DNA of 64,000 nucleotides from an uncultured Opitutia bacterium (GCA_903862955.1 CAIPAH010000022.1:240541-304540), one strand, 5' to 3'; positions 25,836 to 34,907 are shown, counted from the stretch's first letter. Notes: generated from the sequence alone by a model not told the origin. Numbers and translations are program-made.

Positions 25836-27442
25836 TCGCTCATGATGATTTCGCCGTTTTCGCCCATGAGCATCATGGGCGCGAATTCACCCTGGTATTC
25901 CTTGCGCCAGTAATGCCCCGACGCCCGCAGCGTGCGGGCATCCGTGAAATACAGCCGGTAGGTCGACATCCGGACCATCATCGGCGGACGGTCGGGAAAC
26001 GGATCCCGCCGGAAAAGTTTGACCACCTGTGGATCGCGCCGGAGCAGGTGCGCCCCCACGCTCTGGTAGAGCACCGGGCTCGACGTGATGAGCATGTTGT
26101 TCTGCAGGATCGCCTCAAAACGCGGATACCAAGGCGCGATGTACGGGCTGATTTGGTCCACCCGGTGCACGAGATAGCGATATTCGTAGGTGCGCCAGGT
26201 CTCGCCGCCGTCGTTGGAACCCGAGAACTCGACCACCTCGCGGACCGACTTGAGGTTGCCGAAGAGCGCATAGGCATTCGCGCTGCGCCACGCGCCAAAC
26301 AACAGCACCACCGGCTCCTTGACGAACCCGGGCACACGCTCAATCGGGATCCGGTTCGGGGAAACCACGTAAAAAAACACCGCCACGGCGAACTGCACCG
26401 CCACGGCCGCCCGCACCGTCCAGCGCGCCCACGGCGGCACGGGCCGCGCCACGAGAGCGGCGGCGCGGGCCGCCAGGAAGTCCGCCAACTGGGGCAGCCG
26501 CAGCCAGCGCACCGCGTCCACGATCATCGCGTCGTCGAGGATCACCACGCCCAGCGCGATCGCCGCGACTTGGAGCCAGCCGAAGTTGTTGGTCAGTTCG
26601 ATGCCGGCCTGGAAGATCACCCAGACGCCGAACGCGAACCAACGCCAACGCTTCCCGCCAAAGATCATCAGGAATGGCATCAGGATTTCCGCCACAAACG
26701 TGAGCGCGATTTCTCCCACGTGCAGAATATGCGGCAGCTGGAAGTCCCAGTAACCCAGCACCGTCGGGAACGGCGCCGTCTGGTACATCAGGTCCATCAC
26801 CGTGAGGTCGCGCCAGAGCGCATTGCCAAAGACGAATTTCGACAGCCCCGCCTCCAGCATCAGCCGGAACAGCATCCAGCGCAGCGCAAAGATCGCGATG
26901 CGCCGCGGCGCAATCTTCGGTAACCAGCCCGGCAGCATGCCCGGCGGCGCCAGCAGCACGCCCAGCAGCCCGACTTCCAGCATCAGCGGATCCGTCGCCG
27001 TCTCCGAAAAAAAAGCCCCCGTCGTCGCGAACGACAGGAACAGCAGCCAGGCGGCGAACATCGACCACCGCGGCCAGAGGTTCAGCACCACTGCGACCGC
27101 CGCTGCCAGGCCCAGCCAGCCCAACGCCGCAACCATGCCCGCGGAGGAACCAATCCAGAACAGGCTCGGCGCCCGCAGGAACGCCTCCACCGGATTGGCG
27201 CACTGCTTCAGCATCGCCGCCAGGAAGTCGTGCGCGGGCATGATGCCCGTTGGGCCCACCAGCGCCTGGCCCTCGTGGATAATGCCCGCGAACATCAGGA
27301 TGTAGACCAGTCCCACGCCCCGCAGCAGAACCCAGCTGGGCCACAGGTACGTCGCCGAGCCGCCTACTGCCGAAAAGTCCTTCAGCCGCGTCCAGGCCTG
27401 GCCAAGCAGGCGCGGGATCATGCCGGGGGAAGCAGCGGTCAT
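25832..27442 (-). CDS. Lipase maturation factor (LMF) family membrane protein
   Basis: 536 residues. Multiple TM helices in the first ~380 residues with the family features LLRGVGLVYILMF, GPTGIMPAHDFL, LMLEAGLSKFVFGN and LTNNFGWLQVAAIALGV. A C-terminal soluble part (YEYRYLVHRVDQISPYIAPW... EAILQN) follows. LMF1 in animals matures secreted lipases in the ER; bacterial homologues are uncharacterised. Coupled (ATGA) to the FGE-like lipoprotein downstream. Start at ATG 27442; MIPRLLGQ seven residues in is an alternative. Confidence 0.88.
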   Translation of the reverse strand: MTAASPGMIPRLLGQAWTRLKDFSAVGGSATYLWPSWVLLRGVGLVYILMFAGIIHEGQALVGPTGIMPAHDFLAAMLKQCANPVEAFLRAPSLFWIGSSAGMVAALGWLGLAAAVAVVLNLWPRWSMFAAWLLFLSFATTGAFFSETATDPLMLEVGLLGVLLAPPGMLPGWLPKIAPRRIAIFALRWMLFRLMLEAGLSKFVFGNALWRDLTVMDLMYQTAPFPTVLGYWDFQLPHILHVGEIALTFVAEILMPFLMIFGGKRWRWFAFGVWVIFQAGIELTNNFGWLQVAAIALGVVILDDAMIVDAVRWLRLPQLADFLAARAAALVARPVPPWARWTVRAAVAVQFAVAVFFYVVSPNRIPIERVPGFVKEPVVLLFGAWRSANAYALFGNLKSVREVVEFSGSNDGGETWRTYEYRYLVHRVDQISPYIAPWYPRFEAILQNNMLITSSPVLYQSVGAHLLRRDPQVVKLFRRDPFPDRPPMMVRMSTYRLYFTDARTLRASGHYWRKEYQGEFAPMMLMGENGEIIMSE

Positions 27443-27498
27443 CGCGCGCCTTTATTCGGAGTCAGGCCGCAGCTGGCAATAGTTTCTGCCGAGCCGAC

Positions 27499-27569
27499 AA
27501 CCGCGAATGGACGCGAATTCAGAAGAGGGCTGCTCTGCCTGCTTCGTCGATTCGCGTCCATTCGCGGTT
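27499..27569. repeat. Perfect 20-bp inverted repeat (AACCGCGAATGGACGCGAAT)
   Basis: AACCGCGAATGGACGCGAAT at 27499-27518 is exactly complementary to 27550-27569, with a 31-nt spacer. It lies between the divergent LMF and PhyH genes. The perfect arms suggest a recent insertion or active maintenance. Confidence 0.85.
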
Positions 27570-27644
27570 AAGAATTTTCCGGGTTACCGTCGGTCACGAG
27601 CAAGCTCGCAAGCGACCCGCAGCTCTCCCAATTTTCCCCGCACC

Positions 27645-28484
27645 ATGAACCCCTTTCGCCTGACCCCGGAGCAGCTGGCGTTCTTCCACACGTTTGGATT
27701 CCTCGCCTTCCCCGGTCTGCTCGACGATCGCATCGGGCGCATCACCGAGGAGTTCGAGGTGCTCTGGGCCCTGCAAAACGGCGGGCACTTCGGCCAGGTC
27801 CACGATGGCAAGCGGCGCTCCTGCATCGCGCCGTGCATCGACCGCAGCGTGTATCTCAGCACGTTGCTCGACGACCCGCGCCTCGTCGGCATCGCGAGCG
27901 GCATCCTCGGCGAAAATTTCAACTACATGGGCTCCGACGGGAATCTCTACGCCGGTGACACGCCGTGGCACTCCGATGGCTGGCACCGTGACCAGATCCA
28001 CCTCAAGCTGGCCTTTTACCTCGACCCCGTCGCGCGCGACACGGGTTGCCTGCGCGTCATCCCGGGCAGCCACAAAATCGGGGACCACTTTGCCGACTCG
28101 CTGCAGCGCGAGATCCATGAGTGCGAGAAAAACTGGGGCCTCCACGGGCGCGACGTCCCCTGCGTGGCGCTGGAGACCAAGCCCGGCGACGTGGTCGTAT
28201 TCAACCACAACACCAAGCACTGCGCGTTCGGCGGCAGCGCGCGGCGGCGGATGTTCACGATGAACTGCTGCCAGCGTTACCCCGAAAGCCGGCTCCAGGA
28301 CCTGCGCGACTACCTCGCCGGCGGCGCACGCTTCTGGGTGGAGCGCGCCTATGGCGAGGCGATGATCTCGACCGCCAGCCCCGCACGCATGATTCATCTT
28401 GAGCAGAATCTCGCCAACGACGGCCACCTGAAAGCCCTCGCCGACAAGGCCCGGCGCGAAATGCCCGAGCCGTCCCGCGGCTAA
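27645..28484 (+). CDS. Phytanoyl-CoA dioxygenase (PhyH) family protein, first copy
   Basis: A 279-residue Fe(II)/2-oxoglutarate oxygenase fold. The iron ligands fit HSDGWHRDQIHLKL (His-x-Asp) and the distal His in FNHNTKHCAFGG; FYLDPVARDTGCLRVIPGSH is the conserved family core. Start at ATG 27645 (MNPFRLTPEQLAFFHTFGF, a typical PhyH opening). Substrate unknown. Only distantly similar to the second PhyH protein at 41262-42107. Confidence 0.9.
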   Translation: MNPFRLTPEQLAFFHTFGFLAFPGLLDDRIGRITEEFEVLWALQNGGHFGQVHDGKRRSCIAPCIDRSVYLSTLLDDPRLVGIASGILGENFNYMGSDGNLYAGDTPWHSDGWHRDQIHLKLAFYLDPVARDTGCLRVIPGSHKIGDHFADSLQREIHECEKNWGLHGRDVPCVALETKPGDVVVFNHNTKHCAFGGSARRRMFTMNCCQRYPESRLQDLRDYLAGGARFWVERAYGEAMISTASPARMIHLEQNLANDGHLKALADKARREMPEPSRG

Positions 28485-28515
28485 GGCGCCTGCGCGCAGT
28501 TGAGCGGCGTTTGGC

Positions 28516-29655
28516 TCAGGGCCTGAACCCGGCGGTGACCATGCGCCGGGCCGGGCGGGCGACTCCCCGGTGAGGCTGCGGCGGACCCTGTCGCCGCTCC
28601 CGCACGCCTGCCACCACCCACAACGACCCGAGCATGATCGCGGTGCCGAGCCAGGTGCGCGCGGTGGTCGCGGCCACATACTGCGGAAAGGCAAAGAGCA
28701 CATACGCCACCGCGACATGCGTCGAGAACACCGCCAGTGAGTGCCGCCCGAGCAGTTCCAGCGGCGGCCAGACAAAGGCCCGCGGCCAGCGCACAAACAA
28801 CCGGTGCAGCAGGAAAAACAGCGCGAGGGTGTTGAGCAGGCGCACCGGCGCCAGGTTGTTCTTGTTCACCCAGTCGGCGAACTCCGGAAACGGCGCGGGC
28901 CAATACCAGTGCCGGATCAGGAAGCCCCAGGCGCACAGTGCCAGCGCCGGGACGATGAGCCAGCCCTGCCCACGCGGCAGGAGCCGCGTGTCCGTCGCCT
29001 GCGCGTGCCCGCAGACGGAGCCGAGGAGAAAGAGCAGCTGCCACGCGCCCCAGTTGAACGCGCCGGTTTGCAACACGCCCGGCAACGGCGGGGCTTCGGG
29101 CCAGAGGAGATTCGTCACGGCCCAGCCCGCAAAACTGATCGCCAGGACGCGCCCGCGATGACCGCGATCGAGCGCCTCCAACACCGCGGGCAGCAGGAGC
29201 ATGAATCCCGCATACATCGGCAGGATGTCGAGGAACGGAGGCTGGTTCGTCAGGAAAACTCCGGAGAGCAGCGTGAGCCAGGGGTGTTGCAGCATCGCAG
29301 CGGGCGTGACGCCGGGCGGCTCCCCCGCGATGGCGCGAAAGAAATGCACCCAAACCCACAGGCCGAGGAACAGCGCGAGGTGATACCGATAGATCGTGCC
29401 CGCGCGCCCCACGCTCGCCTTCGCCGCGGCGGCCACTCCGCGGCGAAGGCGCCGACGCGTGTAGACCAGCCCCGCCACCAACCCGGAGAGAAAGACAAAA
29501 CCCTCGGCCGTCGACGTGTAACCCAGCGGATGGTCCGTGATCACTTGCAGGTGGCTCGTGATGTGGTTCACCGCCATGCCGACAAGCATCAGCCCGCGCA
29601 GCGAGTCCAAGCCACGGTCGCGCGGCACCGCCGGTGAGTTCGAGGAAGGCGTCAT
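28516..29655 (-). CDS. OpgC-like membrane acyltransferase
   Basis: A 379-residue polytopic protein. N-terminal DRGLDSLRGLMLVGMAVNHI is the conserved OpgC/acyltransferase-3-like opening (R-D-x-R-G-L-x-L), followed by ~10 hydrophobic helices and STAEGFVFLSGLVAGLVYTRR, also an OpgC hallmark. OpgC proteins succinylate periplasmic glucans in Proteobacteria. Here the role, perhaps O-acylation of a cell-surface glycan, is inferred. No opgGH neighbours. Start at ATG 29655. Confidence 0.8.
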   Translation of the reverse strand: MTPSSNSPAVPRDRGLDSLRGLMLVGMAVNHITSHLQVITDHPLGYTSTAEGFVFLSGLVAGLVYTRRRLRRGVAAAAKASVGRAGTIYRYHLALFLGLWVWVHFFRAIAGEPPGVTPAAMLQHPWLTLLSGVFLTNQPPFLDILPMYAGFMLLLPAVLEALDRGHRGRVLAISFAGWAVTNLLWPEAPPLPGVLQTGAFNWGAWQLLFLLGSVCGHAQATDTRLLPRGQGWLIVPALALCAWGFLIRHWYWPAPFPEFADWVNKNNLAPVRLLNTLALFFLLHRLFVRWPRAFVWPPLELLGRHSLAVFSTHVAVAYVLFAFPQYVAATTARTWLGTAIMLGSLWVVAGVRERRQGPPQPHRGVARPARRMVTAGFRP

Positions 29656-29823
29656 GACGAGGGCCAGCCGGTGGCCGCGAACTCGGACACGAGGGGCCGC
29701 CCGCGGTTGCAGATTCCACCCCGTCACTTTCTCGTGACCGCAGAATTCCCCACGGGAAAACCACCGCATCCCCGCGCCACCTCGAAGTTTGCACCACCGC
29801 AAAAATCCTCCACCGTTGCCGGC

Positions 29824-30726
29824 ATGAAAAGCGCCCTCGCCCTCTTCGCCACCCTCGCCCTGCTACTCACCCGCCTCGTCGCGGCCGATCCGGCCCCCGC
29901 CGAGTCGCCCGCGGCGGCCGATCTCAAGGCCTTGGAAGCACGCGCCGATGCAAAAGAACGCGCCGGCAAGGACCAGCCAGCGGATTTCGCGGGGGAATTC
30001 GCCGCCTACGATGCTCTGCTGGTCAAGTATCTGGGCCAGAAATCCGAGGACGTCGCCGAGATCGCCCTGTCCAAAGCCATCCTGTGCTGGGAACTGGGCT
30101 GCCCGCCCGCCGCCGTCGAAAAATGCTTTCGCGCCGTCACCAGCGAATTCCCCGGCACGAAATCCGCCACGACCGCCGCGCGGATGTTGAAGAACAACGC
30201 GACGCTCGCCGCCCTCGTCGGCAAGCCGGCGCCGGAACTGCATTTCAAGTGGTCATCGCCCGCGGGCCTGACGACGCTCTCCGCACTGAAGGGCAAGGTC
30301 GTCGTGATCGACTTCTGGGCGACGTGGTGCGGCCCCTGCCTCCGCGCCTTCCCCGAGGTTCGCGAAAACGCGGCGCGCTTCGCGGGCTGCCCGGTGGTTT
30401 TCTTGGGCGTGACGAGCATCCAGGGCCGCGTTTCCAACCTGGAGCCCAAGCGCATCGACACGAAGGGCGACCCCGCCCGCGAGATGGCGCTCATGCCGCG
30501 CTTCATGCAGGCCAAGAACATGACGTGGCCGGTGGCGTTCAGCGAAGAGAACGTCTTCAACCCCGACTACGGCGTGAGCGGCATCCCCTTCGTCGCCATC
30601 ATCACGCCCGACGGCATCGTGCGCCACGCCGGCCTCAATCCCGGCGACAAGCACGCCAACATCGGCGGCAAGGTGGAAGCCATTCTCCGCGAATATCATC
30701 TGCCGCTGCCCGCCGCCAAGGGTTGA
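29824..30726 (+). CDS. TlpA-like thioredoxin-fold protein, exported
   Basis: 300 residues: a signal peptide, a helical N-terminal region (~25-130) and a TlpA/AhpC-TSA-type thioredoxin domain. The redox motif is in VVIDFWATWCGPCLRAFPEV (CGPC). The cis-Pro segment VSGIPFVAIITPDG is present. It would reduce disulfides in the periplasm. Start at ATG 29824. Confidence 0.88.
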   Translation: MKSALALFATLALLLTRLVAADPAPAESPAAADLKALEARADAKERAGKDQPADFAGEFAAYDALLVKYLGQKSEDVAEIALSKAILCWELGCPPAAVEKCFRAVTSEFPGTKSATTAARMLKNNATLAALVGKPAPELHFKWSSPAGLTTLSALKGKVVVIDFWATWCGPCLRAFPEVRENAARFAGCPVVFLGVTSIQGRVSNLEPKRIDTKGDPAREMALMPRFMQAKNMTWPVAFSEENVFNPDYGVSGIPFVAIITPDGIVRHAGLNPGDKHANIGGKVEAILREYHLPLPAAKG

Positions 30727-30740
30727 GCCCTCCAAGGATG

Positions 30741-30762
30741 TCGCCGATCTTCACCTCGGCGA
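30741..30762. repeat. TCGCCGAT...ATCGGCGA hairpin repeat, copy 1
   Basis: TCGCCGATCTTCACCTCGGCGA forms a short hairpin just after the thioredoxin stop codon. The same motif recurs at 31566-31589 and 32795-32816. Confidence 0.6.
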
Positions 30763-30901
30763 TGGGCCCAGCAGTCCGGCCCCACCGCTGCGAAACTCAG
30801 CTAATCGCAGCTAAATCCTTGGCTTTTAGTTGTCGCGACAGCGGGTGCCGACTCGCCCCTTGGGCGAAATATTGCGTGACTGATTCCAACCTCATCCCCC
30901 C

Positions 30902-31552
30902 ATGAAACTACCTCTCATTGTCTTCGCGGCTGCGACCCTCCTGCTCCAGTCCGGCTGCGTCACCGGCCGCCGCACTCTGACGCTCAACGTTCCCACCGGA
31001 AGCATTCCCGCGCCCACCAAGGGCAAGGCCTGCATCGTCACCGTCACGGACGAACGCGTTTTCCAAAACAAGCCCTCCGACCCGTCCACGCCGTCCATCG
31101 ACGGGGACGTCACGATGCTCTCGCCCGAGGGCAAGGACCGCATGATCGGTCGCCAGCGGGGCGGATTCGGCAAGGCCATGGGCGATATCGCCCTTGCCGA
31201 CAACGACACCGTCACGCAGCGCGTCCGCGCGCTCGTCACCGAGGGTCTGAAGCGCGGAGGCTACGAGGTCGTCGCCGACGCCAACAGCACGGTCGCGACC
31301 GTCACGGTTAACATCGACAAGTTCTGGGCGTGGATGACGCCGGGCATGTGGGCGCTGACCTTCGAGTCCACGATCAGCACGCGAGTGACGATCAAAACCG
31401 CCGCCGGCAGCCACAGTTTTGTCGTCCTGGGCAATGGCTTGAACCACGGCCAGGTCGCCAAGGACGACAACTGGGTGGAAGCCTATGACCCCTCCTTCGC
31501 GGACTACCTGGCCAACTTTCAGAAGGAGTTGAACAAGCTGGAAGTCCACTAG
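30902..31552 (+). CDS. Lipoprotein, YajG-like
   Basis: 216 residues. The lipobox is at QSGC (residue ~19). The mature part begins with a strand-rich repeat (VTGRRTLTLNVPTG... GKACIVTVTDERVF) and has RVRALVTEGLKRGGYEVVAD and NIDKFWAWMTPGMWALTFE. The pattern resembles the YajG/'lipoprotein with one conserved beta-alpha unit' type. Function unknown. Confidence 0.65.
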   Translation: MKLPLIVFAAATLLLQSGCVTGRRTLTLNVPTGSIPAPTKGKACIVTVTDERVFQNKPSDPSTPSIDGDVTMLSPEGKDRMIGRQRGGFGKAMGDIALADNDTVTQRVRALVTEGLKRGGYEVVADANSTVATVTVNIDKFWAWMTPGMWALTFESTISTRVTIKTAAGSHSFVVLGNGLNHGQVAKDDNWVEAYDPSFADYLANFQKELNKLEVH

Positions 31553-31565
31553 GCCGTCCAAAGTG

Positions 31566-31589
31566 GTCGCCGATTCCCATATCGGCGAC
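31566..31589. repeat. GTCGCCGAT...ATCGGCGAC hairpin repeat, copy 2
   Basis: GTCGCCGATTCCCATATCGG CGAC: arms GTCGCCGAT/ATCGGCGAC are perfect inverted repeats. It lies 13 bp past the lipoprotein stop and is related to copies at 30741 and 32795. Confidence 0.65.
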
Positions 31590-31643
31590 TGACGCGGCAA
31601 AACCAGGCGCCGGCTTGGAAACCGGCACCCACCTCAGCTGCGG

Positions 31644-32726
31644 TTACAGGGCCAGCGGGTAACGGCCGTGCTCCTTGGCGGCGCGGTAGAAGGCCAGGAT
31701 GTTCGCGATCGGGACGTCGGGCTGCAGGTTGTGGGCGGGTGAAATGATCAGGCCGCCGCCTTTCCCCGCCGTGCGCAGGCGCAGTTTCACCTCGTTGACG
31801 ACGTCGTCCACCGAGCCGAAGGGCATCACTTCCTGGATGTCCACCGTGCCCCACAGCGTGAGCTTCCGGCCGAATTCCTTCTTCACCCGCGCCGGGTCCA
31901 TCGACTTCGGCTGGACCGGGTTGAGGATGTCCAAGCCGATTTCCACGAAGTCGCCCAGGATCGGGTAGATGTTGCCGTCGGAGTGGAACGCGATCTTCAC
32001 CCGCGGGTTGATCGCCTTCCACTTGGCGAAGAGTTTCGCGTAGCGGGGCTTGAAGAATTCCCGGAACAGCTCCGGCGACATCAACATCCGGTCCTGGATC
32101 CCGAAGTCATCGCCGATCCAGATGATGTCCACGCCGAGTTCGACCAGCTTCGACCCCGCGACGTCGATCCAGCGCGCCAAGTCGTCAAGGAAGACGTTCA
32201 TGAAATCCTTCTCGGTCGTCAGGTCCATCAGCAGCCGCTGCATGCCCATCAGATACCAGGCCAGCTCGAGCAGCGTGCACGCCGCGCCGCCCATGATGCC
32301 ATATTCCTTGCCATGCTGCGCAATCAGCTGGCGCACGCCGTTGTAGCGGTCCTCGCGCGAGAAGTCCGGCAGCTTGAATTCGGATGGGTCCTTGATGTCG
32401 GCCAGCGGGTGCCGGACGATCTCGGTGTAGGCACCCCCGGCGGAATTCTTGAACCACTTCCACGTGATGCCCCACTCGTCGACATACTCGTCATCCGTGT
32501 TGGAATAATAGCTCGTGCACGGGCCGATCCACGAGATGAGGAAATCGTGGTCCATCAAAATGGGCAGCGGACCGCCGGCGGCCTTGTAGGTCTCGGTCGC
32601 GTCGGACTTCACCCCCAGGTGCCGCAGGAGCGCCTTTTCCGCCTCCGGCGTATACCAGGCGCAGAGCGGGACGCGGTCCGGCTCTTCGTGATTGATCGCG
32701 GTCAGGAGCCTCTCTTTGTGCGACAT
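31644..32726 (-). CDS. Uroporphyrinogen decarboxylase (URO-D)-family protein
   Basis: 360 residues with the URO-D/corrinoid-methyltransferase barrel: an N-terminal MSHKERLLTAINHEEPDRVPL (the R-V-P motif), DHDFLISWIGP, and a C-terminal GGGLIISPAHNLQPDVPIANI. Members that lack haem context are usually cobamide-dependent methyltransferases or related enzymes; no haem or corrinoid genes are near. Start at ATG 32726, which has a GGAG eight nt upstream; a GTG two codons earlier is too close to it. Confidence 0.85.
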   Translation of the reverse strand: MSHKERLLTAINHEEPDRVPLCAWYTPEAEKALLRHLGVKSDATETYKAAGGPLPILMDHDFLISWIGPCTSYYSNTDDEYVDEWGITWKWFKNSAGGAYTEIVRHPLADIKDPSEFKLPDFSREDRYNGVRQLIAQHGKEYGIMGGAACTLLELAWYLMGMQRLLMDLTTEKDFMNVFLDDLARWIDVAGSKLVELGVDIIWIGDDFGIQDRMLMSPELFREFFKPRYAKLFAKWKAINPRVKIAFHSDGNIYPILGDFVEIGLDILNPVQPKSMDPARVKKEFGRKLTLWGTVDIQEVMPFGSVDDVVNEVKLRLRTAGKGGGLIISPAHNLQPDVPIANILAFYRAAKEHGRYPLAL

Positions 32727-32794
32727 CGCCACAGCTCCAGATTAAATTTTTCACCCCGCCCGCGCAAGGGTCTTCCCGGCAATGGCTCGGGCGG

Positions 32795-32816
32795 TCGCGA
32801 ATTTCCACATCGGCGA
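32795..32816. repeat. TCGCGAAT...ATCGGCGA hairpin repeat, copy 3
   Basis: TCGCGAATTTCCACATCGGC GA is the degenerate third copy of the small hairpin found at 30741 and 31566, here between divergent genes. Confidence 0.5.
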
Positions 32817-32953
32817 TGAGCGTTGGGGAACACCGACAGTCATGCGTCGGGGTGCTGTACCGGCTGGGGCATGGGTGTAGACTCGACTAGACATACCTTT
32901 TGCAATAGTCAGTGGGCTTCAACCGTCAGTTCACCCCACCCACCCCTGATATC

Positions 32954-34708
32954 ATGGACAGCAATCACCTAAAAACACGCGCTATGCTGATAGCGCTGAC
33001 CGCTCTAATTATTTGGGCATCGCCGTTATCGCGATCCCAGACCCTTGACGAAGTGTTGGGTGTGGGAAAGTCAGACTTACAGGAATCCAAGCTGGAAACC
33101 AAAAAGCTGTGGAACGATCTCGTCACTTCCTTGGAGCAGGGCAATTTTGGTGATGGCAAAGTATACGCGCAGAATTTTGTAGACGTTGTTGATTACACAG
33201 AACCTTACCAAAAGGACTTTGCTCAAACGGCGTTAGAATTGTTGAACGCGACTCCCGCCATGAACGATGCCTTGGTCACCAAGGCGGAGGCTGAAGCGAA
33301 TGCGATTATGGGGGAAAATAGGACTCAAATTTCCAGCCGCGAAGAGTTATTGAGAAAACTGGAAAACAAGAAAGTTGAACTTCAGAAAAAGGTATCTGAC
33401 GCCAACACCGCGGGCGCAGTCGTCAACGGCTTGTTCGGAGCTCAGCTGGGGCAAATTGCCAATTCTGGAACTCAGAATGCCGTAAATGACTTCAACATCA
33501 ACGAGCGTGATATTGCCAAAGTTAATGCCGAAATTAGAGAGTTGGTGGCCGCGCAGCCACAGGTGGAGCAGCAGTGCCGCGAGATGGTCGAGCAGGCCAA
33601 GACTCAGTCCCATTCGGCCGACCGGGCGCAGAGAAATAAGATATATGTCGCGGTTCAGGAACTGATTCAGGGCAGCAACTTCCGGGAGGCCATCGCGCTT
33701 TCGAACACCGCCCTAAAGAAACTGGGGCAGGATCCGGACTTAGTTAAGTTGTCCCAAAGTGCCGTCGATCAGCAAAAGATTCAAAAGAAGGCCTACCTTA
33801 TCGCACAGGCCGCATCTAAGGATGCCACCGTGCTGATTGAACAGGGCCGGCTATGGGACGCAAAAGTGGAGCTCGAACGGTCCTTCGCTCAGATTAACGA
33901 GCGAATCAAGGACGCCGAGCTCCTGCGGGCAACCGGCGTGGAGACAGCGAAGATCACACGCGACCTATCGCGGAAGATTCAGACAGCAACCAAGAGCTTG
34001 GATAACGCTCTGAAAATAGCCAACCGCGATGCAGTGGCGGGAGCGAAGTTGCTGAATGAATTCCTAGAAAAGCACCCCGACTATCCCGACGCCGATGCCG
34101 AGAAGCTTAAAGTGGCGGACCTTAGGACTGCGCAAGTGGAGGCAAAATTTTCCAAACGCATTGCTGGCATTGAGGAGGTGATTGCTAACGATCCAGATGA
34201 AGCAAAGGCCATGATCAAGCGCTTGATCGCCGACAACACGGATGCCGATGAGGTCAGTGTGATAAAGTCTCGGCTGTCAAAACTCGAAAAGGCCATTCTC
34301 CAACAGGAGATTGAAGCAATTCAAAGTAAGCTCAATGAAGCCCAGTCATATCTGAGCAAGTGGAATGTAACTTACGCAGAAGATCTGAAAAAAGGGGGAG
34401 CGCCCTCAGCCAGTTTCACTTCCTCGCTCAGCGGTGGCATTGAAAACCTTACCCGAGCGATCAGTGTTCAAGAGGGTGTGGTAAAACAGATTGACGTGTT
34501 GCTCACCGAACCGATGGACAAGGTCTCAAAAAGTCAGGTTGTCGGATTACAGGAAACGGCAAGAAGCGCGCTGGCGTTCATGACGACAACAAAGAAAGAA
34601 GCGGCAAGTAACAAGATGCTGGCAATTGTCGGAATAGTCGTCGGTTTCATCGTTATCATAGGTGGAATCGCATTTATCGTTCTGAGGCGTAAGAAACCTG
34701 CCGTGTGA
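32954..34708 (+). CDS. Long coiled-coil protein with C-terminal TM anchor, lower GC
   Basis: 584 residues, no known family. The N-terminus has a signal or TM segment (LIALTALIIWASPLSRSQT). A long helical and partly coiled-coil body follows (for example SREELLRKLENKKVELQKKV and SKLEKAILQQEIEAIQSKL). One TPR-like stretch, GAKLLNEFLEKHPDYPDADA, lies near residue 370. The C-terminus is a membrane helix (MLAIVGIVVGFIVIIGGIAF then RRKK). Base composition is visibly lower in G+C (about half) than in the flanking genes, suggesting a different history. Start at ATG 32954; an upstream GTG at 32912 is possible. Confidence 0.6.
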   Translation: MDSNHLKTRAMLIALTALIIWASPLSRSQTLDEVLGVGKSDLQESKLETKKLWNDLVTSLEQGNFGDGKVYAQNFVDVVDYTEPYQKDFAQTALELLNATPAMNDALVTKAEAEANAIMGENRTQISSREELLRKLENKKVELQKKVSDANTAGAVVNGLFGAQLGQIANSGTQNAVNDFNINERDIAKVNAEIRELVAAQPQVEQQCREMVEQAKTQSHSADRAQRNKIYVAVQELIQGSNFREAIALSNTALKKLGQDPDLVKLSQSAVDQQKIQKKAYLIAQAASKDATVLIEQGRLWDAKVELERSFAQINERIKDAELLRATGVETAKITRDLSRKIQTATKSLDNALKIANRDAVAGAKLLNEFLEKHPDYPDADAEKLKVADLRTAQVEAKFSKRIAGIEEVIANDPDEAKAMIKRLIADNTDADEVSVIKSRLSKLEKAILQQEIEAIQSKLNEAQSYLSKWNVTYAEDLKKGGAPSASFTSSLSGGIENLTRAISVQEGVVKQIDVLLTEPMDKVSKSQVVGLQETARSALAFMTTTKKEAASNKMLAIVGIVVGFIVIIGGIAFIVLRRKKPAV

Positions 34709-34720
34709 CCCCCCTCATCA

Positions 34721-34864
34721 TCAAAATGATGAAGTTTGTCGTCTGGTGAGGACACAAGAGGGTGTCCTTTCCGCTAACGTGTAGGCCGCCAGCGGCACTT
34801 CGGCGAACGACGCCCGCACCTGCGCGACGTCAAGCTGCGGCCAGCCCGACAGGTCGTAATTCAT
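34721..34864 (-). pseudogene. Possible N-terminal gene fragment
   Basis: An open 47-codon frame begins MNYDLSGWPQLDVAQVRASF and continues EVPLAAYTLAERTP, then degenerates into a low-complexity end within a palindrome. The first 30 residues look like a structured protein start in high-GC sequence, while the rest falls in the low-GC boundary beside the coiled-coil gene. This would fit a gene truncated by insertion. No family assigned. Confidence 0.3.
34750..34767 (+). terminator. Weak hairpin, possible terminator of the coiled-coil gene
   Basis: GGACAC/GTGTCC with a 6-nt loop followed by TTTCC, 42 bp after the stop codon at 34708. The T-run is short. Confidence 0.4.
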
Positions 34865-34907
34865 GGCGGCCAAGATCAAGGCCGAAGACTCGTCGGCACC
34901 TGGCGAA

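Noticed and set aside
31644..32726. Genuine haem-pathway hemE
   Set aside because: The UroD-like protein lacks the haem neighbours and resembles the cobamide-methyltransferase-like group more; function left open.
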